Assembly (NCBI GenBank): GCA_024663395.1
Contig: JANFAH010000021.1
Location: 1,116,001 to 1,180,000, forward strand
Source: Pisolithus tinctorius
Lineage: Eukaryota > Basidiomycota > Agaricomycetes > Boletales > Pisolithaceae
Direction: 5' to 3'
DNA: 64,000 nucleotides
A program made the translations under genes and the position numbers. Below, in pieces: positions 24,185 to 33,689 of this stretch (position 1 is the stretch's first letter; each line of letters opens with the position of its first letter). The notes under the pieces were generated by a model that was not told the origin of the DNA, made no database searches, and saw only the letters and a list, made by a program, of their open reading frames with translations.

Positions 24185-25387
24185 ATGGTTCGAAAGACCA
24201 AGGATAATACTCAAGACATCGTTATTGCGTACGTTGGTGTAGTAGATGTCACTTGGTATTGATTTCATCCATTCCTTTGCAGAGTAATGGGTCCCACGGG
24301 ATCGGGAAAAAGCAATGTAAGTGTCAACCCTCTTACACGCCCAGACCATTTAGACATAGCGCTTGATAGTTCATCAACAAACTCACAGGCAGTAAGGAAG
24401 AGTCCAGAGCGGACGGACTCAAGTCTTGTACGCAAGGCATTCGGGAGTTTACAGTGACCCTCGCCGATGGCAAACGCTATGCATTCGTGGACACGCCAGG
24501 GTTTGACGACACTTACCGGTCGGACCGTGAAATACTTTACACTATCGCTGATTGGTTGGAAAAGAAGTAAGCGCCAAGCTTGCAAACACGTGCACGTTAC
24601 GCAGCTCACTCACGTTTTTAAATAGGTACCGGGGACTCGTAAAGCTTACAGGGGTTATCTACACGCATCGCATCAGCGACAATCGTATGTCCGGCTCAGT
24701 ATGCAAAAACCTCGACTTGTTCGGTCGGTTGTGTGGAGACGGGGCTGCACAGCGTGTGCGGTTGGTGACGACCATGTGGGATCATCAAAAACAGGAGAAT
24801 GCAGCATTGTGGGAGAAGAGGGTGTCGCAATTGGAGGAAAACTTCTGGAAACCTCTTATCAGTCTAGGGGCTTGTCATGAACGATTTTCCAACACACAGA
24901 ATTCAGCTTGGAATATCGTAAATGGACTAGTCCACGCCCGCGCCGCCTCGGTAGATGCGACGAGGAAGTTGGACGAAGCAAATGCGGGTCAGGCCCTTCT
25001 GATCCAAGAAGAGATGGTGGACGCAGAGAAGAAGTTGAACGAGACCAGTGCAGGAAAGGCGCTCTACTCTCGATTCCAGAAGGTACTTCTGGAGCAGAAG
25101 GAGGCACTTAAACAACTTGCGAATGGGTTAGCGGAAAAGGATCCAAAAGTAGCAGAAAATTTGCGAGCAGAATATGGTAAATTGGAAGCCGAGATACAGA
25201 AGGCAGTGAAAGACACGGAGAGAATGAAGATACCGTTTGGGAGGCGAATTGCCTTGTTCTTCGCTCGCAAAAAGACTCACTCTGTGGGTGCTTGCGTTAT
25301 ATCTTACTGTCAATTTGTTATGACTGATTGACACCACAGCGCAAGATTGAACTGAACTTCGTACCAGTACCATTAATAGATAACTGA
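24185..25387 (+). CDS. Module D: solitary AIG1-like P-loop GTPase with coiled-coil arm
   Basis: Exons 24185-24228, 24283-24316, 24370-24566, 24626-25283 and 25340-25387 splice in frame. This copy has an obvious ATG (MVRKTKDNTQDIVIA), so it best defines the family N-terminus. Motifs: VMGPTGSGKSN (G1), DTPGFDDTYRSDREIL (G3), TTMWDHQK at the G4 position, CGDGAAQRVRLVT before it, and HERFSNTQNSAWNIVNGLV. The C-terminal third holds a doubled 21-residue motif (RKLDEANAGQAL / KKLNETSAGKAL), then a heptad-like coiled coil (LLEQKEALKQLANGLAEKD, LRAEYGKLEAEIQKAVKDTE) and a basic-hydrophobic patch (IPFGRRIALFFARKK). The last intron (25284-25339) is conserved in E and F, and the final peptide RKIELNF matches F. 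No kinase precedes it, unlike the other modules. Likely cytosolic or membrane-associated GTPase; role unknown. Confidence 0.85.
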
Positions 25388-25541
25388 GCCCCTTACTCGA
25401 CGCTCACTCTTTTCCATCTGCACTTTGCATGCGCGAAATCCGTTGATGGTTGCACGACGACTATGCTCTTCCTCCACCGTGTAAATCAGTTTTAGCCATG
25501 ACCCGTCTACGCACTAATACTATTACGAGCTAATGATATTA

Positions 25542-26256
25542 TCATTTGATTATCATACTAATCGCTTCCCGTGCCGACTGAGGGGTGTTCTGATAGCGAA
25601 GTGACTTGACTCCTTGGCTTATCAGATTTCTCCATGTCCCTTCCTTGAATCTCCTAAGATCTGTATCGTCTCCCATAGTACCGACCAAGACGATCGAGGA
25701 ATAGAAATAGGCGCCGGATTGACAAAGCCCACGAAAGCAACTTATACTGGGAGTTTCTGGCCGTTTGGCTTTCAACTGCTGGAAGAAGAGTATGCCAGCG
25801 AGACGATCATCATATCTGTCCGGAAAGTTAAGCGACTGGACTGGTGACTATTAGCGCCACAATAGCCGCTTGCCTGTTTCCCTGCAACCATTTCCTTACT
25901 GCCTGAGAAACTTCTTCTTCAGATATCTCTTTTTCACCCCGTCCGAGGGGCGCGCCGATACCTGGGGTGTCGATAAGGAGGATCTTGTGACCGCAATTAT
26001 CGGTGTAGAGCCCAGCTTCGACCTTGCATGTTTGACACTTCACACTATTTCCATTTCCCTGGTAATTCGCCCCGGTGGCGTTGCACATGAACTGTCGACT
26101 AGTTCAAGAGCTGGCGCCTTTGAGTTGAATGCATTATGATCTTACAGAGGTCCTCCCCGAGCCTGGGGGCCCGATCAGCCTGCAACAAGAGTGGGGGTTT
26201 AACACTTCACAATTTTGTAGTTCGTACGCCCGACACTCACGCAATAATACCATCGA
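25542..26256 (-). CDS. Second-type AIG1-like GTPase, probably partial
   Basis: Minus-strand exons encode DGIIALIGPPGSGRTS (Arg replaces the usual Lys of the P-loop), then after a short intron FMCNATGANYQGNGNS, and KILLIDTPGIGAPLGRGEKEIS with a clean DxPG. WLQGNRQAAIVALI follows, and after a further break FFQQLKAKRPETPS, SSIVLVGTMGDD and a final helix ending SMIIK at 25542. Order and motifs match AIG1/Toc34-like GTPases, but sequence differs from modules A-F (no GVIYTH, no WNIVNGL). The join between VALI and FFQQ needs an intron with a phase I could not make fit, and no start codon precedes the first exon. It may be an incompletely read gene or a decaying one. Confidence 0.5.
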
Positions 26257-26920
26257 CTTAATGAACAGAGCGAATTAGCAATTATACTCCTCGCAGCTTA
26301 AGAAATTTGGACTACCCTCTGAATTGGCCTGACAGCAACCCTGGAAAGCGTCAGCCAGCGTCAATGAGACCCAAAGGAGTAAGTGAAGAAACCATTATAT
26401 CTCGCTGCGCGACTCAGAATGTAGTATACAAGTAGTCGCTGGAGCTTGTATCGTCAGATAGAGTACACGAAGAGGAAAAGGCCAAACAGTGTTCGTTTAT
26501 CTACGTAAGGATCACGATGTTTCGTGGTGCGGAGCGGGATCCCACCTTGTTGTACAAGCGTGCCCTAATTGTCTGATAAATGAATCGTGCGTGTGTGCAG
26601 CACGGTGGGCTCGGCGCTTATGTACTGTAAGCGCCGCCGCATTGCAAGCGCATTGTACACACGTCTATATGTAACAACCGCAAGTTACTGTTACTTCCAT
26701 TTAGCGCTTCGAACTGAAGACCCTGAGATACATATATCCATGATTCTGATAGCGTTGTGAGCCATCCATGACGCATGCCACCTGTGTGTTGATATCTTCT
26801 GCAGCGTGTATGACATGGGTATAAAGGTTACTCGAATGTAATGCCATGATTTGAATCTTCTCTGGTGCATTCCTTGCCTGCCATCACTCGCCACTTGATA
26901 GCAGCGATTGCTGTGACATC
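26257..26920. other. Intergenic / promoter region of module E
   Basis: No coding frame is recognisable. The segment is homologous, with gaps, to the upstream flank of module F (about 30600-31040) and more weakly to 10530-10700 upstream of module B. Confidence 0.5.
26784..26850 (+). promoter_or_regulatory. Conserved upstream segment of kinase E
   Basis: The stretch tgtgttgat..cttctgcagcg, a short spacer, then taaaggttactcga is shared with 30893-30963 upstream of kinase F, 75-135 bp before each ATG. A TATA-like gtataaagg is present here, and actatataatg in F. Conservation may simply reflect recent duplication. Confidence 0.35.
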
Positions 26921-28131
26921 ATGGAAGCGAGTGATTTCCTCCACAAACTAGCTGAACAAGCCAGCAAGTATGCCATCAGCCTTGACGGACAGATTAGTCG
27001 GGACCAATCCCCACGTGTGCGCGGGGGTAATGCTTTAGTGTATTGTGGAACAATATCTTTGGAGGGAAGGACAACGACTGTGGCGATAAAAACTGTCGTT
27101 GGCGCCACGCAGGCTGACATGAAAGTTATGAAGGTAATGTTTATGGAAGGACTAATATTTCTAGGCTAATCGCCCTCTAGCGAGTACTTCGAGAGGCACA
27201 TGTCTGGTCGAAGCTGAATCATCCGAATGTCCTCAGCCTACTCGGAATAACTACCGAATTTGACCTCACAATATCTCTAGTAACCACGTGGATGGAGAAT
27301 GGTAGTGCTCGCACTTTCGTGCAAGAACGATACAACGATCCCCGCCCCCTCGTAAGTCAAAAGCCACGTTTTTTGCCGGCATCTGATGACGTATGATTCA
27401 GATTGGGGACATTGCTGCAGGACTTCATTACCTGCACAATCATCCGAAAGGTCCAATAATTCATGGTGACCTGAAAGGGGCATGTCTCTCTGTTAAGGAT
27501 TTCTCTAGCTTGACTAATTTTCTACATGGTAGGACAACGTGCTGATCGCCCAAGACGGTCGGGCTCTTCTTACAGATTTCGGACTCTCTATCCATCTTAA
27601 CTCATCCTTCACTATGACTACACACCTTCCATGTGGGGGTTCCTTGCACTGGATGGCTCCAGAGTTGATAGATACAACTGGAACTGGAGACATGCGTGCT
27701 ACTGTTGAAAGTGATGCTTGGTCCTTTGGCATGACAACATTGGTATGTCAGGTAGCCCGCTCATTATTACGAGGCTCGCTAAAGCCCTTCAGGAACTTTT
27801 CACTGGGAAAGCGCCATACCATGAGCAGAAGTCGATTACAGCCATCCTGTTCCGCATTCTGGAAGGGCAGCCGACACGGCCATCTGACGAAGATACCAAT
27901 TTTCGTATGACAGACGAATGGTGGGCACTATGCTCACGTTGCTGGAATAAAAAACCATCTCGCCGCATCAGCATGTCAGACTCTATCAATTTGATCGGGC
28001 AGGTCAGTGTAAATAGCTTGCACTCCGTGGAGATTAAGTCAGTGATGCGACTTCTCTAGCTTCTCGCTAGTACGTGTGTAGTATTTTTCATTCAGGCGAA
28101 ACTACAACACCTGTTTGTCTTCTTGGATTAG
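26921..28131 (+). CDS. Module E: TKL-like protein kinase
   Basis: The ATG at 26921 gives MEASDFLHKLAEQASKYAISL. In order: GGNALVYCG loop, VAIKTVVGA with Lys, EAHVWSKLNHPNVLSLLGIT, WMENGSARTFVQER, DPRPL, IGDIAAGLHYLHNH, catalytic loop IIHGDLKG with the Asp, DNVLIAQDGRALLTDFGLSI, HWMAPEL, DAWSFGMT, ELFTGKAPYHE and a C-lobe ending SDSINLIGQ. All catalytic residues are present. After GDLKG the intron starts gcatgt instead of gt, as in kinase F (gcaggt), so splicing needs a GC-AG intron. The probable last exon after GQ reads AKLQHLFVFLD and stops at 28131. GTPase E begins at once, in a different frame of the same DNA. Closest paralogue: kinase F. Confidence 0.8.
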
Positions 28132-29319
28132 ATATCATTGTGTAAGTACGTCATTTTATGGGTGTATCATTAACATTGGCCTCGTTTATTTGCTCACAGA
28201 GTAATGGGTCCTACGGGATCAGGAAAAAGCAATGTAAGTGTCAACCCTCTTACACCTGAGTCGTCGGACGTAACGCTTGATAGTTTATCAACAAGCTCAC
28301 AGGCAGTAAGGAAGAGTCCAAAGCGAGAAAACTTGAGTCTTGTACGCAAGACATCCGTGAGCTTACAGTGAACCACACCGATGGCAAACGCTATGTGTTC
28401 GTGGACACGCCAGGGTTTGACGACACCTACCGGTCGGACCGTGATATACTTCGAACTATTGCTAATTGGTTGGAAAAGAAGTAATCGCCCAGCTTGCTAA
28501 CATGTTATGCAACTCACTCAACCGTATTCAATACAACAGGTACCGGAGTCACGCTAAACTTACAGGGGTTATCTACACACATCGCATCAGCGACAATCGT
28601 ATGTCCGGATCGGTCTGCAAGAACCTCGACTTGTTCGGCCGCTTGTGTGGGGACAACGCTGCACAGTGTGTGCGGTTGGTGACTACCATGTGGGACAATC
28701 AAAAACCGGGGAATGAGGAAATAGTGCAAAACAGAGTCTCGCAACTGGAGGAAAACTTCTGGGAACCTCTTATCTCTCTAGGGGCACGTCATGAAAAGTT
28801 TCTCAACACACAGGGATCAGCTTGGAATATCATAAATGGATTAGTGGAGCGCCGTACTCCCTTGGTCCAAGAAAACATAGCTGCTGCGAGGAAATTGGAC
28901 GAAGCGAGTACGGGAAATGTTCTTCTGATCCAAGAAGAGATGGTAGACGCGGAGAAGAAGTTGAATGAGACCAGTGCGGGAAGGGCCCTCTACTCTCGAT
29001 TCCGGCAGCTACTGCGGGAGCAGCAGAAGATACTCAAGCAACTTGCGGACGCGCTGGTGGAGAAGGATCCAAGTGGGGCTGAACAATTGCGAGCAGAGTA
29101 TGGTGAGATTGAAGCCGCTATGCTGAAGACAGAGGATGAAATGGAGAGGATGAAAATACCGCTTGCGAGACGGATTGCCTTATTTTTTGGGAAAAGGACT
29201 CGCTCTGTAAGTATCCTTTCTGCATCTTACTGTCCACACACAGTAAATGATAGACACCACAGCGCACAGTCGCACTGCCCCTTCCGCCAGGAGAATTAGA
29301 TAATAACATCGCGGCATAA
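28132..29319 (+). CDS. Module E: AIG1-like P-loop GTPase with coiled-coil arm
   Basis: Exons: mini-exon about 28132-28142 (DIIV), 28200-28233, 28284-28480, 28540-29206 and 29263-29319. Motifs: VMGPTGSGKSN, DTPGFDDTYRSDRDIL, GVIYTHRISDNRMSGSVCKNLD, TTMWDNQKP at the G4 position, and HEKFLNTQGSAWNIINGLV. The doubled 21-residue motif is clearest here (LVQENIAAARKLDEASTGNVL / LIQEEMVDAEKKLNETSAGRAL). A long coiled coil (LLREQQKILKQLADALVEKD ... EIEAAMLKTEDEMER) and the basic-hydrophobic IPLARRIALFFGKR patch follow. The last exon (RTVALPLPPGELDN) differs from D and F by a frame change. All nucleotide-binding motifs are normal, so it is predicted functional. The start codon upstream of the mini-exon was not identified; it may be reached by splicing from the kinase transcript. 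Confidence 0.75.
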
Positions 29320-29527
29320 CGTCAGTGCGAAGGGTCGAAGTGTCGTTCTCGCAAACTATCAAGGCATGATCGAAAAACACATATCTCCCCTGCACACATC
29401 GCGTCGACAACGTACTGTGTGCGTTCCGACTTCAGTATCGGTACACCGCCATCGCGTCCATTTACATCCCAGTTATGCGTCAGTCAAGTTCGTATAAGTT
29501 AATATATTCCGAAAAATCTGTATTTGT

Positions 29528-30565
29528 AGTCTCTGAATGGGTTCCGTGGCCCTGGTGTTTCTGTTATTAGTGAAGGGACAATAAGGTCGTACCCAGAAAG
29601 ACCTGATCACTAAGTCCTCCGTCCACCCGTCCACAATACGATTCTCTTATAAATCGGGTTGACGCGTCGAATGAGACGGAAGTAGAGGCGAGTGAGGATC
29701 TCGCATTCTCGATTACTACTGTCGTAGAACTTCTGGGAGCACTTGAAGTCGATTGTGAGACTTAAGCGATCTCCTTACTCCTCCTTGCCACTCTATTCAC
29801 ACCTCCACTCTATTCGCCCTCGAGATGTACTTCGACGGCAGCAAGCTAGCCAAAGGCCGGTATAACTTCTGCACCGGGAGGGATAGCACATCTTGATCGT
29901 AATGTAGTAGTTCACGAAAAGTAAGACAACGCCCCTGAATCCAAGCCCTCTGACCAGCTAAGATGTGAAGAGAAGGAAGTCTACAGCAGGTTTCATTACA
30001 GCGGTTTGCGAAAATAATGTCAGTAGCAAAATATTTGTGAGCGCTCCGTGAGCTCCGCACAATAAGGAAATGTACCAAGCTGGCATGAAAACAATATTTT
30101 GCTACTGACATTAATTTCGCAAACCGCTGTAAACTACCGCTGTGAACGTACAAGCGTCACTGTATTCCAGCGATACTCTCGGATCACAATGTACTGACGA
30201 TCAACTCCCTGTCACAGTGGCACACGGTAATACCGCAGATTCGGATATGGAAAGGGGTACAAGTCACAAATAGTAACGATGACTACCATTGAATTCGTAC
30301 ACACACTCAGCAGTGTGAAGGTGAACCAGAGCTAGACCTCCTCTAAACTCACGCCCTTTCGCACCCACTGACGAAGTCCCCTACAAACGGTCTCGCGTGT
30401 GGAGGGGAAAGTACCTTACACCTGCCAAGCTTTGGCTGTCGTTCTCGCGCTACGCGACGATTCGACCTGGCACGCCCACACGGACAGAAGACGGCAGATA
30501 GTAAGGAGTAGGCAACAGCAAGCGCAGTGTCGGCGGGTGTTGGAGCAGCCACTTGACTTGTTTGA
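29528..30565 (-). pseudogene. Broken partial copy of the ABCD-type ABC transporter
   Basis: The sequence matches about 35091-36418 of the intact gene on the same strand. Shared blocks are the region of YEWTEDFVIKYLW, the SEEIA segment and the start of the membrane domain. Differences: in-frame stops (cttcacatcttag where the gene has ...SQLARE), a missing block corresponding to about 36010-36232, no ATP-binding domain, and a 137-bp MITE inserted at 29996. It lies just downstream of GTPase E, exactly as the intact gene lies downstream of GTPase F, showing that module plus flank were duplicated together and this copy then decayed. Confidence 0.8.
29996..30132. mobile_element. 137-bp MITE with about 40-bp terminal inverted repeats
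   Basis: The ends are ttacagcggtttgcgaaa... and its reverse complement; about 40 bp pair with one mismatch (A/T at position 19). The core is only about 55 bp. A TA flanks each side of cagcgg, consistent with a Tc1/mariner-type target duplication. The paralogous locus at about 35617 lacks the insert (ttcatcaagttaccgctg), giving a natural empty site. No coding capacity, so it is non-autonomous. Confidence 0.85.
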
Positions 30566-31042
30566 GGATTACTCGTAATGCACAAACGCGCCCTAGATCC
30601 CAAACGATGAGTCGTCCATGTCATAACTCGTGGAAGCCGCGCTGCAGCTAATTAGCTGTGCCCAGGGTCTAGTAACCAACGGGTGCGTGTGTGCAGCGCG
30701 GCGTCAAGGTGGGAGCCTGACAGAAGGTGTTCTCGACATTAACTGTGCACCAAGGTTGGCTGTCCTGATCGTACCGCTGCGGGCTTTCAATGTAAAAACA
30801 CACGTCCATGATCGAAATGACCGTAAGTACATCACCTCTGTTCAGCGCTTCTAACTGGCCTGAGATCTTTTCATGCATGAGACGTACCACTTCTGTGTTG
30901 ATGGCTTCTTCTGCAGCGCGCGCAACATGTGTTTAATGGTTACTCGACTATATAATGCCATTTGACCCCACTCAAATTTCTCCGGTACATACTTCGCGGG
31001 AGTCGTCACTCAGCACTCAACAGCAGTAATTACTGTGACATC
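30566..31042. other. Upstream region of module F
   Basis: No gene is recognisable. It is homologous to the upstream region of module E, including the shared segment at 30893-30963. Confidence 0.5.
30893..30963 (+). promoter_or_regulatory. Conserved upstream segment of kinase F
   Basis: It pairs with 26784-26850 (tgtgttgat, cttctgcagcg, ggttactcga). An AT-rich actatataatg lies about 85 bp before the ATG and could be a TATA-like element. Confidence 0.35.
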
Positions 31043-32384
31043 ATGGATCCACGTGATTTTCTCCGTAAACTCGCTGAAAAGGCCAGCAAGTTTGCTATTA
31101 ACCTTGACGGGCGCATAGAACGAGACCAAACCCCACGTGCCCGGGGGGGTAAAGCTGTAGTGTATCGCGGAACATTATTGTCGGAGGGAACGGCCGTGGC
31201 GGTAAAAGCTGTTATTGGTGCCACGGAAGTTAACATGAAGGATATGAAGGTAATGTTTATGAAAATGCTACTATTTCCTTGCTGATCGCCCTGCAGCAAG
31301 TCCTTCGAGAGGCACATGTCTGGTCGAAGCTAGATCATCCGAATGTCCTCCCCCTACTTGGAATAACCACCGAATTTGATCTCACGGTGTCCATTGTAAC
31401 TACATGGATGGAAAGGGGCAATGCTCGCTGTTTTGTACAAGAACGACACAACGATCCCCGTCCCCTGGTAAGTCAAAGGCCACGTTTTCTTTGCGTATCT
31501 GATGAGGCACGATTCAGATTGGGGACATTGCTGCGGGACTTAGTTACCTGCACAGTCATCCCAAAGGTCCAATAATTCACGCCGACTTGAAAGGGGCAGG
31601 TCCCTCGTTAAGGATTTCTCCCTCTTAGCTAATTGTCTATACGATAGGACAACGTATTGATAGCCCAAGACGGTCGGGCTCTTCTTACAGATTTTGGACT
31701 CTCTATTCATCTTAATTCATCCTTCACCATGACTACACACCTTCCATGTGGGGGCTCCTTGCGCTGGATGGCTCCAGAGCTGGCAGATTCAACTGAAGGC
31801 ATGCATGCCACTGTTGAAAGCGACATTTGGTCCTTTGGTATGACGGCATTGGTATGTTAGGTAACACCTTCATTGTTTACAAAGCTCGTTCAAGTCATGC
31901 AGGAACTTTTCACTGGGCAGGTGCCATACTCTCAGGCATTTGTATGTCAGGTAGCCATCTTATTGTTACGAAGTTTGCTGAAGTCATGCAGCAACTTCCC
32001 GCTGGGAAAGCGCCGTCGTTTATGGCCATTCGGAACCGCATTCTAAAAGGGCCGCCGGAACGGCCATCAGACGAGGACACCCATTTTCGTATGACAGACG
32101 AATGGTGGGCGCTATGCTCACGTTGTTGGGCGGAACAACCATCCTCCCGCATCAGTGTATCAGATTCTGTCAAATGGACTATGCGGGTCAGTATAAATGG
32201 CTTACACCTCTCGGAAACTAAGGCAATATTACGGCTTTCCTAGCTTCTCCCTAGTATGTGTGTGGTATTGTTCATTCAGTCGAAACTACAACACTTGTTT
32301 GTCTTCGCGGACCAGCTATTATCGCGTACGTTGGTGCCGTGGATGACACTTGACATTGACTCTATCTCCTCCTTTACAGAGTAA
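31043..32384 (+). CDS. Module F: TKL-like protein kinase with duplicated exon
   Basis: The ATG at 31043 gives MDPRDFLRKLAEKASKFAINL. In order: GGKAVVYRG, VAVKAVIGA with Lys, EAHVWSKLDHPNVLPLLGIT, WMERGNARCFVQER, DPRPL, IGDIAAGLSYLHSH, IIHADLKG with the Asp, DNVLIAQDGRALLTDFGLSI, RWMAPEL, DIWSFGMT. The intron after ADLKG starts gcaggt (GC donor). Next, the exon encoding ELFTG is present twice: ELFTGQVPYSQAF at about 31910-31948 and QLPAGKAPSF at about 32001. Each is preceded by a tcatgcag acceptor and both are phase 0, so both may be included or one chosen. The C-lobe ends SVSDSVKWTMR. The probable last exon (SKLQHLFVFADQLL...) stops at 32384, overlapping the gtaatggg of the GTPase P-loop exon. 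Predicted active. Confidence 0.75.
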
Positions 32385-33495
32385 TGGGTCCCACGGGATC
32401 AGGGAAAAGCAACGTGAGTGATTACCCTCTTACACCTGAACCGTCGGACATAACACTTTATAGTTCATCAACAAACTCACAGGCAATATAGAAGAGTCCA
32501 AAGCGGGAAAACTCGGGTCTTGTACGCAAGACATCCAGGAGTTTACAGTAAACCACGCCAATGGAAAACGCTATGTGTTCGTGGACACGCCAGGGTTTGA
32601 CGACAGTTATCGGTCTGACCGTGACATACTTTCCACTATCGCTAATTGGTTACAAAAGAAGTGGGCACCCAGTTGTAAATGCGTTCACGTTACGCAACTC
32701 GTTCACGTTTTTAAACAGGTACCAAGGAGATATAAAGCTTGCAGGAGTCATCTACACACATCGTATCAGCGACAATCGTATGTCTGGTTCGGTGTGCAAG
32801 AACCTCGACTTGTTCGGTCGGCTGTGTGGAGACAAAGCTGCGCAGTGCGTGCGGTTGGTGACAACCATGTGGGATAATCAGAGACCGGAGAATACAGCAA
32901 TATGGGAGAATAGGGTGTCGCAACTGGAAGGAAACTTCTGGAAACCTCTTATCTCTCTAGGAGCTCGACATGAAAATTTCCTCAACACACAGGAATCAGC
33001 TTGGAGTATTGTAAATGGGTTAGTCGGCGCCCGTACTCCCGTGGTCCAGGGAGAGGGGGACGCTGCAAGGAAGTTGGACGAAGGAAGTATTCTTCTGATT
33101 CAAGAAGAGATGGTAGACGCAGAGAAGAAATTGAACGAGACCAGTGCAGGAAAGGCGCTGTACTCTCGATTCCGGAGGGTACTGCTGGAGCAGAAGGAGG
33201 CACTCAAACAACTTGCAGATGCACTAGCGGAGCAGGATCCGAATACGGTAGAACAATTGCGAGCAGAATATAGTAGGACGGAAACCGAGATGCAGAAGGC
33301 AATAGAAGACATGGAGAAGATGAAGATACCGCTTGGAAGACGGATTGCCTTGTTCTTTGGTCGGAACAGGGCTCGCTCCGTGAGTGTTGGCGTTGTGTCT
33401 TCATGTCGGCATATGATGACTGGTAAGCACCACAGCGCAAGATTGAGCTGAACTTTGCACCAGGAGCATCATTAGATAACCACAGGTCGACTTGA
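32319..33495 (+). CDS. Module F: AIG1-like P-loop GTPase with coiled-coil arm
   Basis: Exons: short first exon ending AIIA at about 32329 (start unknown), 32380-32413, 32464-32660, 32719-33379 and 33436-33495. Motifs: VMGPTGSGKSN, DTPGFDDSYRSDRDIL, GVIYTHRISDNRMSGSVCKNLD, TTMWDNQRP at the G4 position, and HENFLNTQESAWSIVNGLV. The first half of the doubled motif is shortened (RKLDEGSI) relative to E; the second half is intact (EEMVDAEKKLNETSAGKAL). Coiled coil (VLLEQKEALKQLADALAEQD, RTETEMQKAIEDMEKM) and IPLGRRIALFFGRNR follow. The last peptide RKIELNFAPG matches D. All nucleotide-binding motifs are normal. Codons of its first exon lie inside the kinase's probable last exon in another frame. 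Confidence 0.75.
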
Positions 33496-33689
33496 TGTCT
33501 GTGCGAAAGGCCGAAGTTACGCCTGGTCATGATACTGACAACGCCGCTTCACTACTGGTGCCCCCACTACTCTCCATCTGCAGGCCAGTGCTCAAGCAAC
33601 CATTCAGCTTTCATAAGTTCATACATACCTGATTTTAGTATTACCCACACAGTATATGCGATACGTTCAATTATATAGGCTACACTTCC

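Noticed and set aside
26921..28131. Kinase E as a pseudogene because the intron after GDLKG lacks GT
   Set aside because: The same GC donor occurs in F with conserved phase and acceptor, and the rest of both genes is intact, so a GC-AG intron is more likely.
28200..28240. GTPase start at the ATG of MGPTGSGKS
   Set aside because: It would remove the beta-1 strand (DIVIV) that is conserved with correct splice sites in every copy, and D shows a real ATG further upstream.
31043..33495. Kinase and GTPase of one module as a single fused protein
   Set aside because: The last kinase donor is phase 0, but the DIVI mini-exon of the GTPase must be entered in phase 1; direct splicing breaks the frame in all modules I tested (A, B, C, E, F). 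A shared transcript remains possible.
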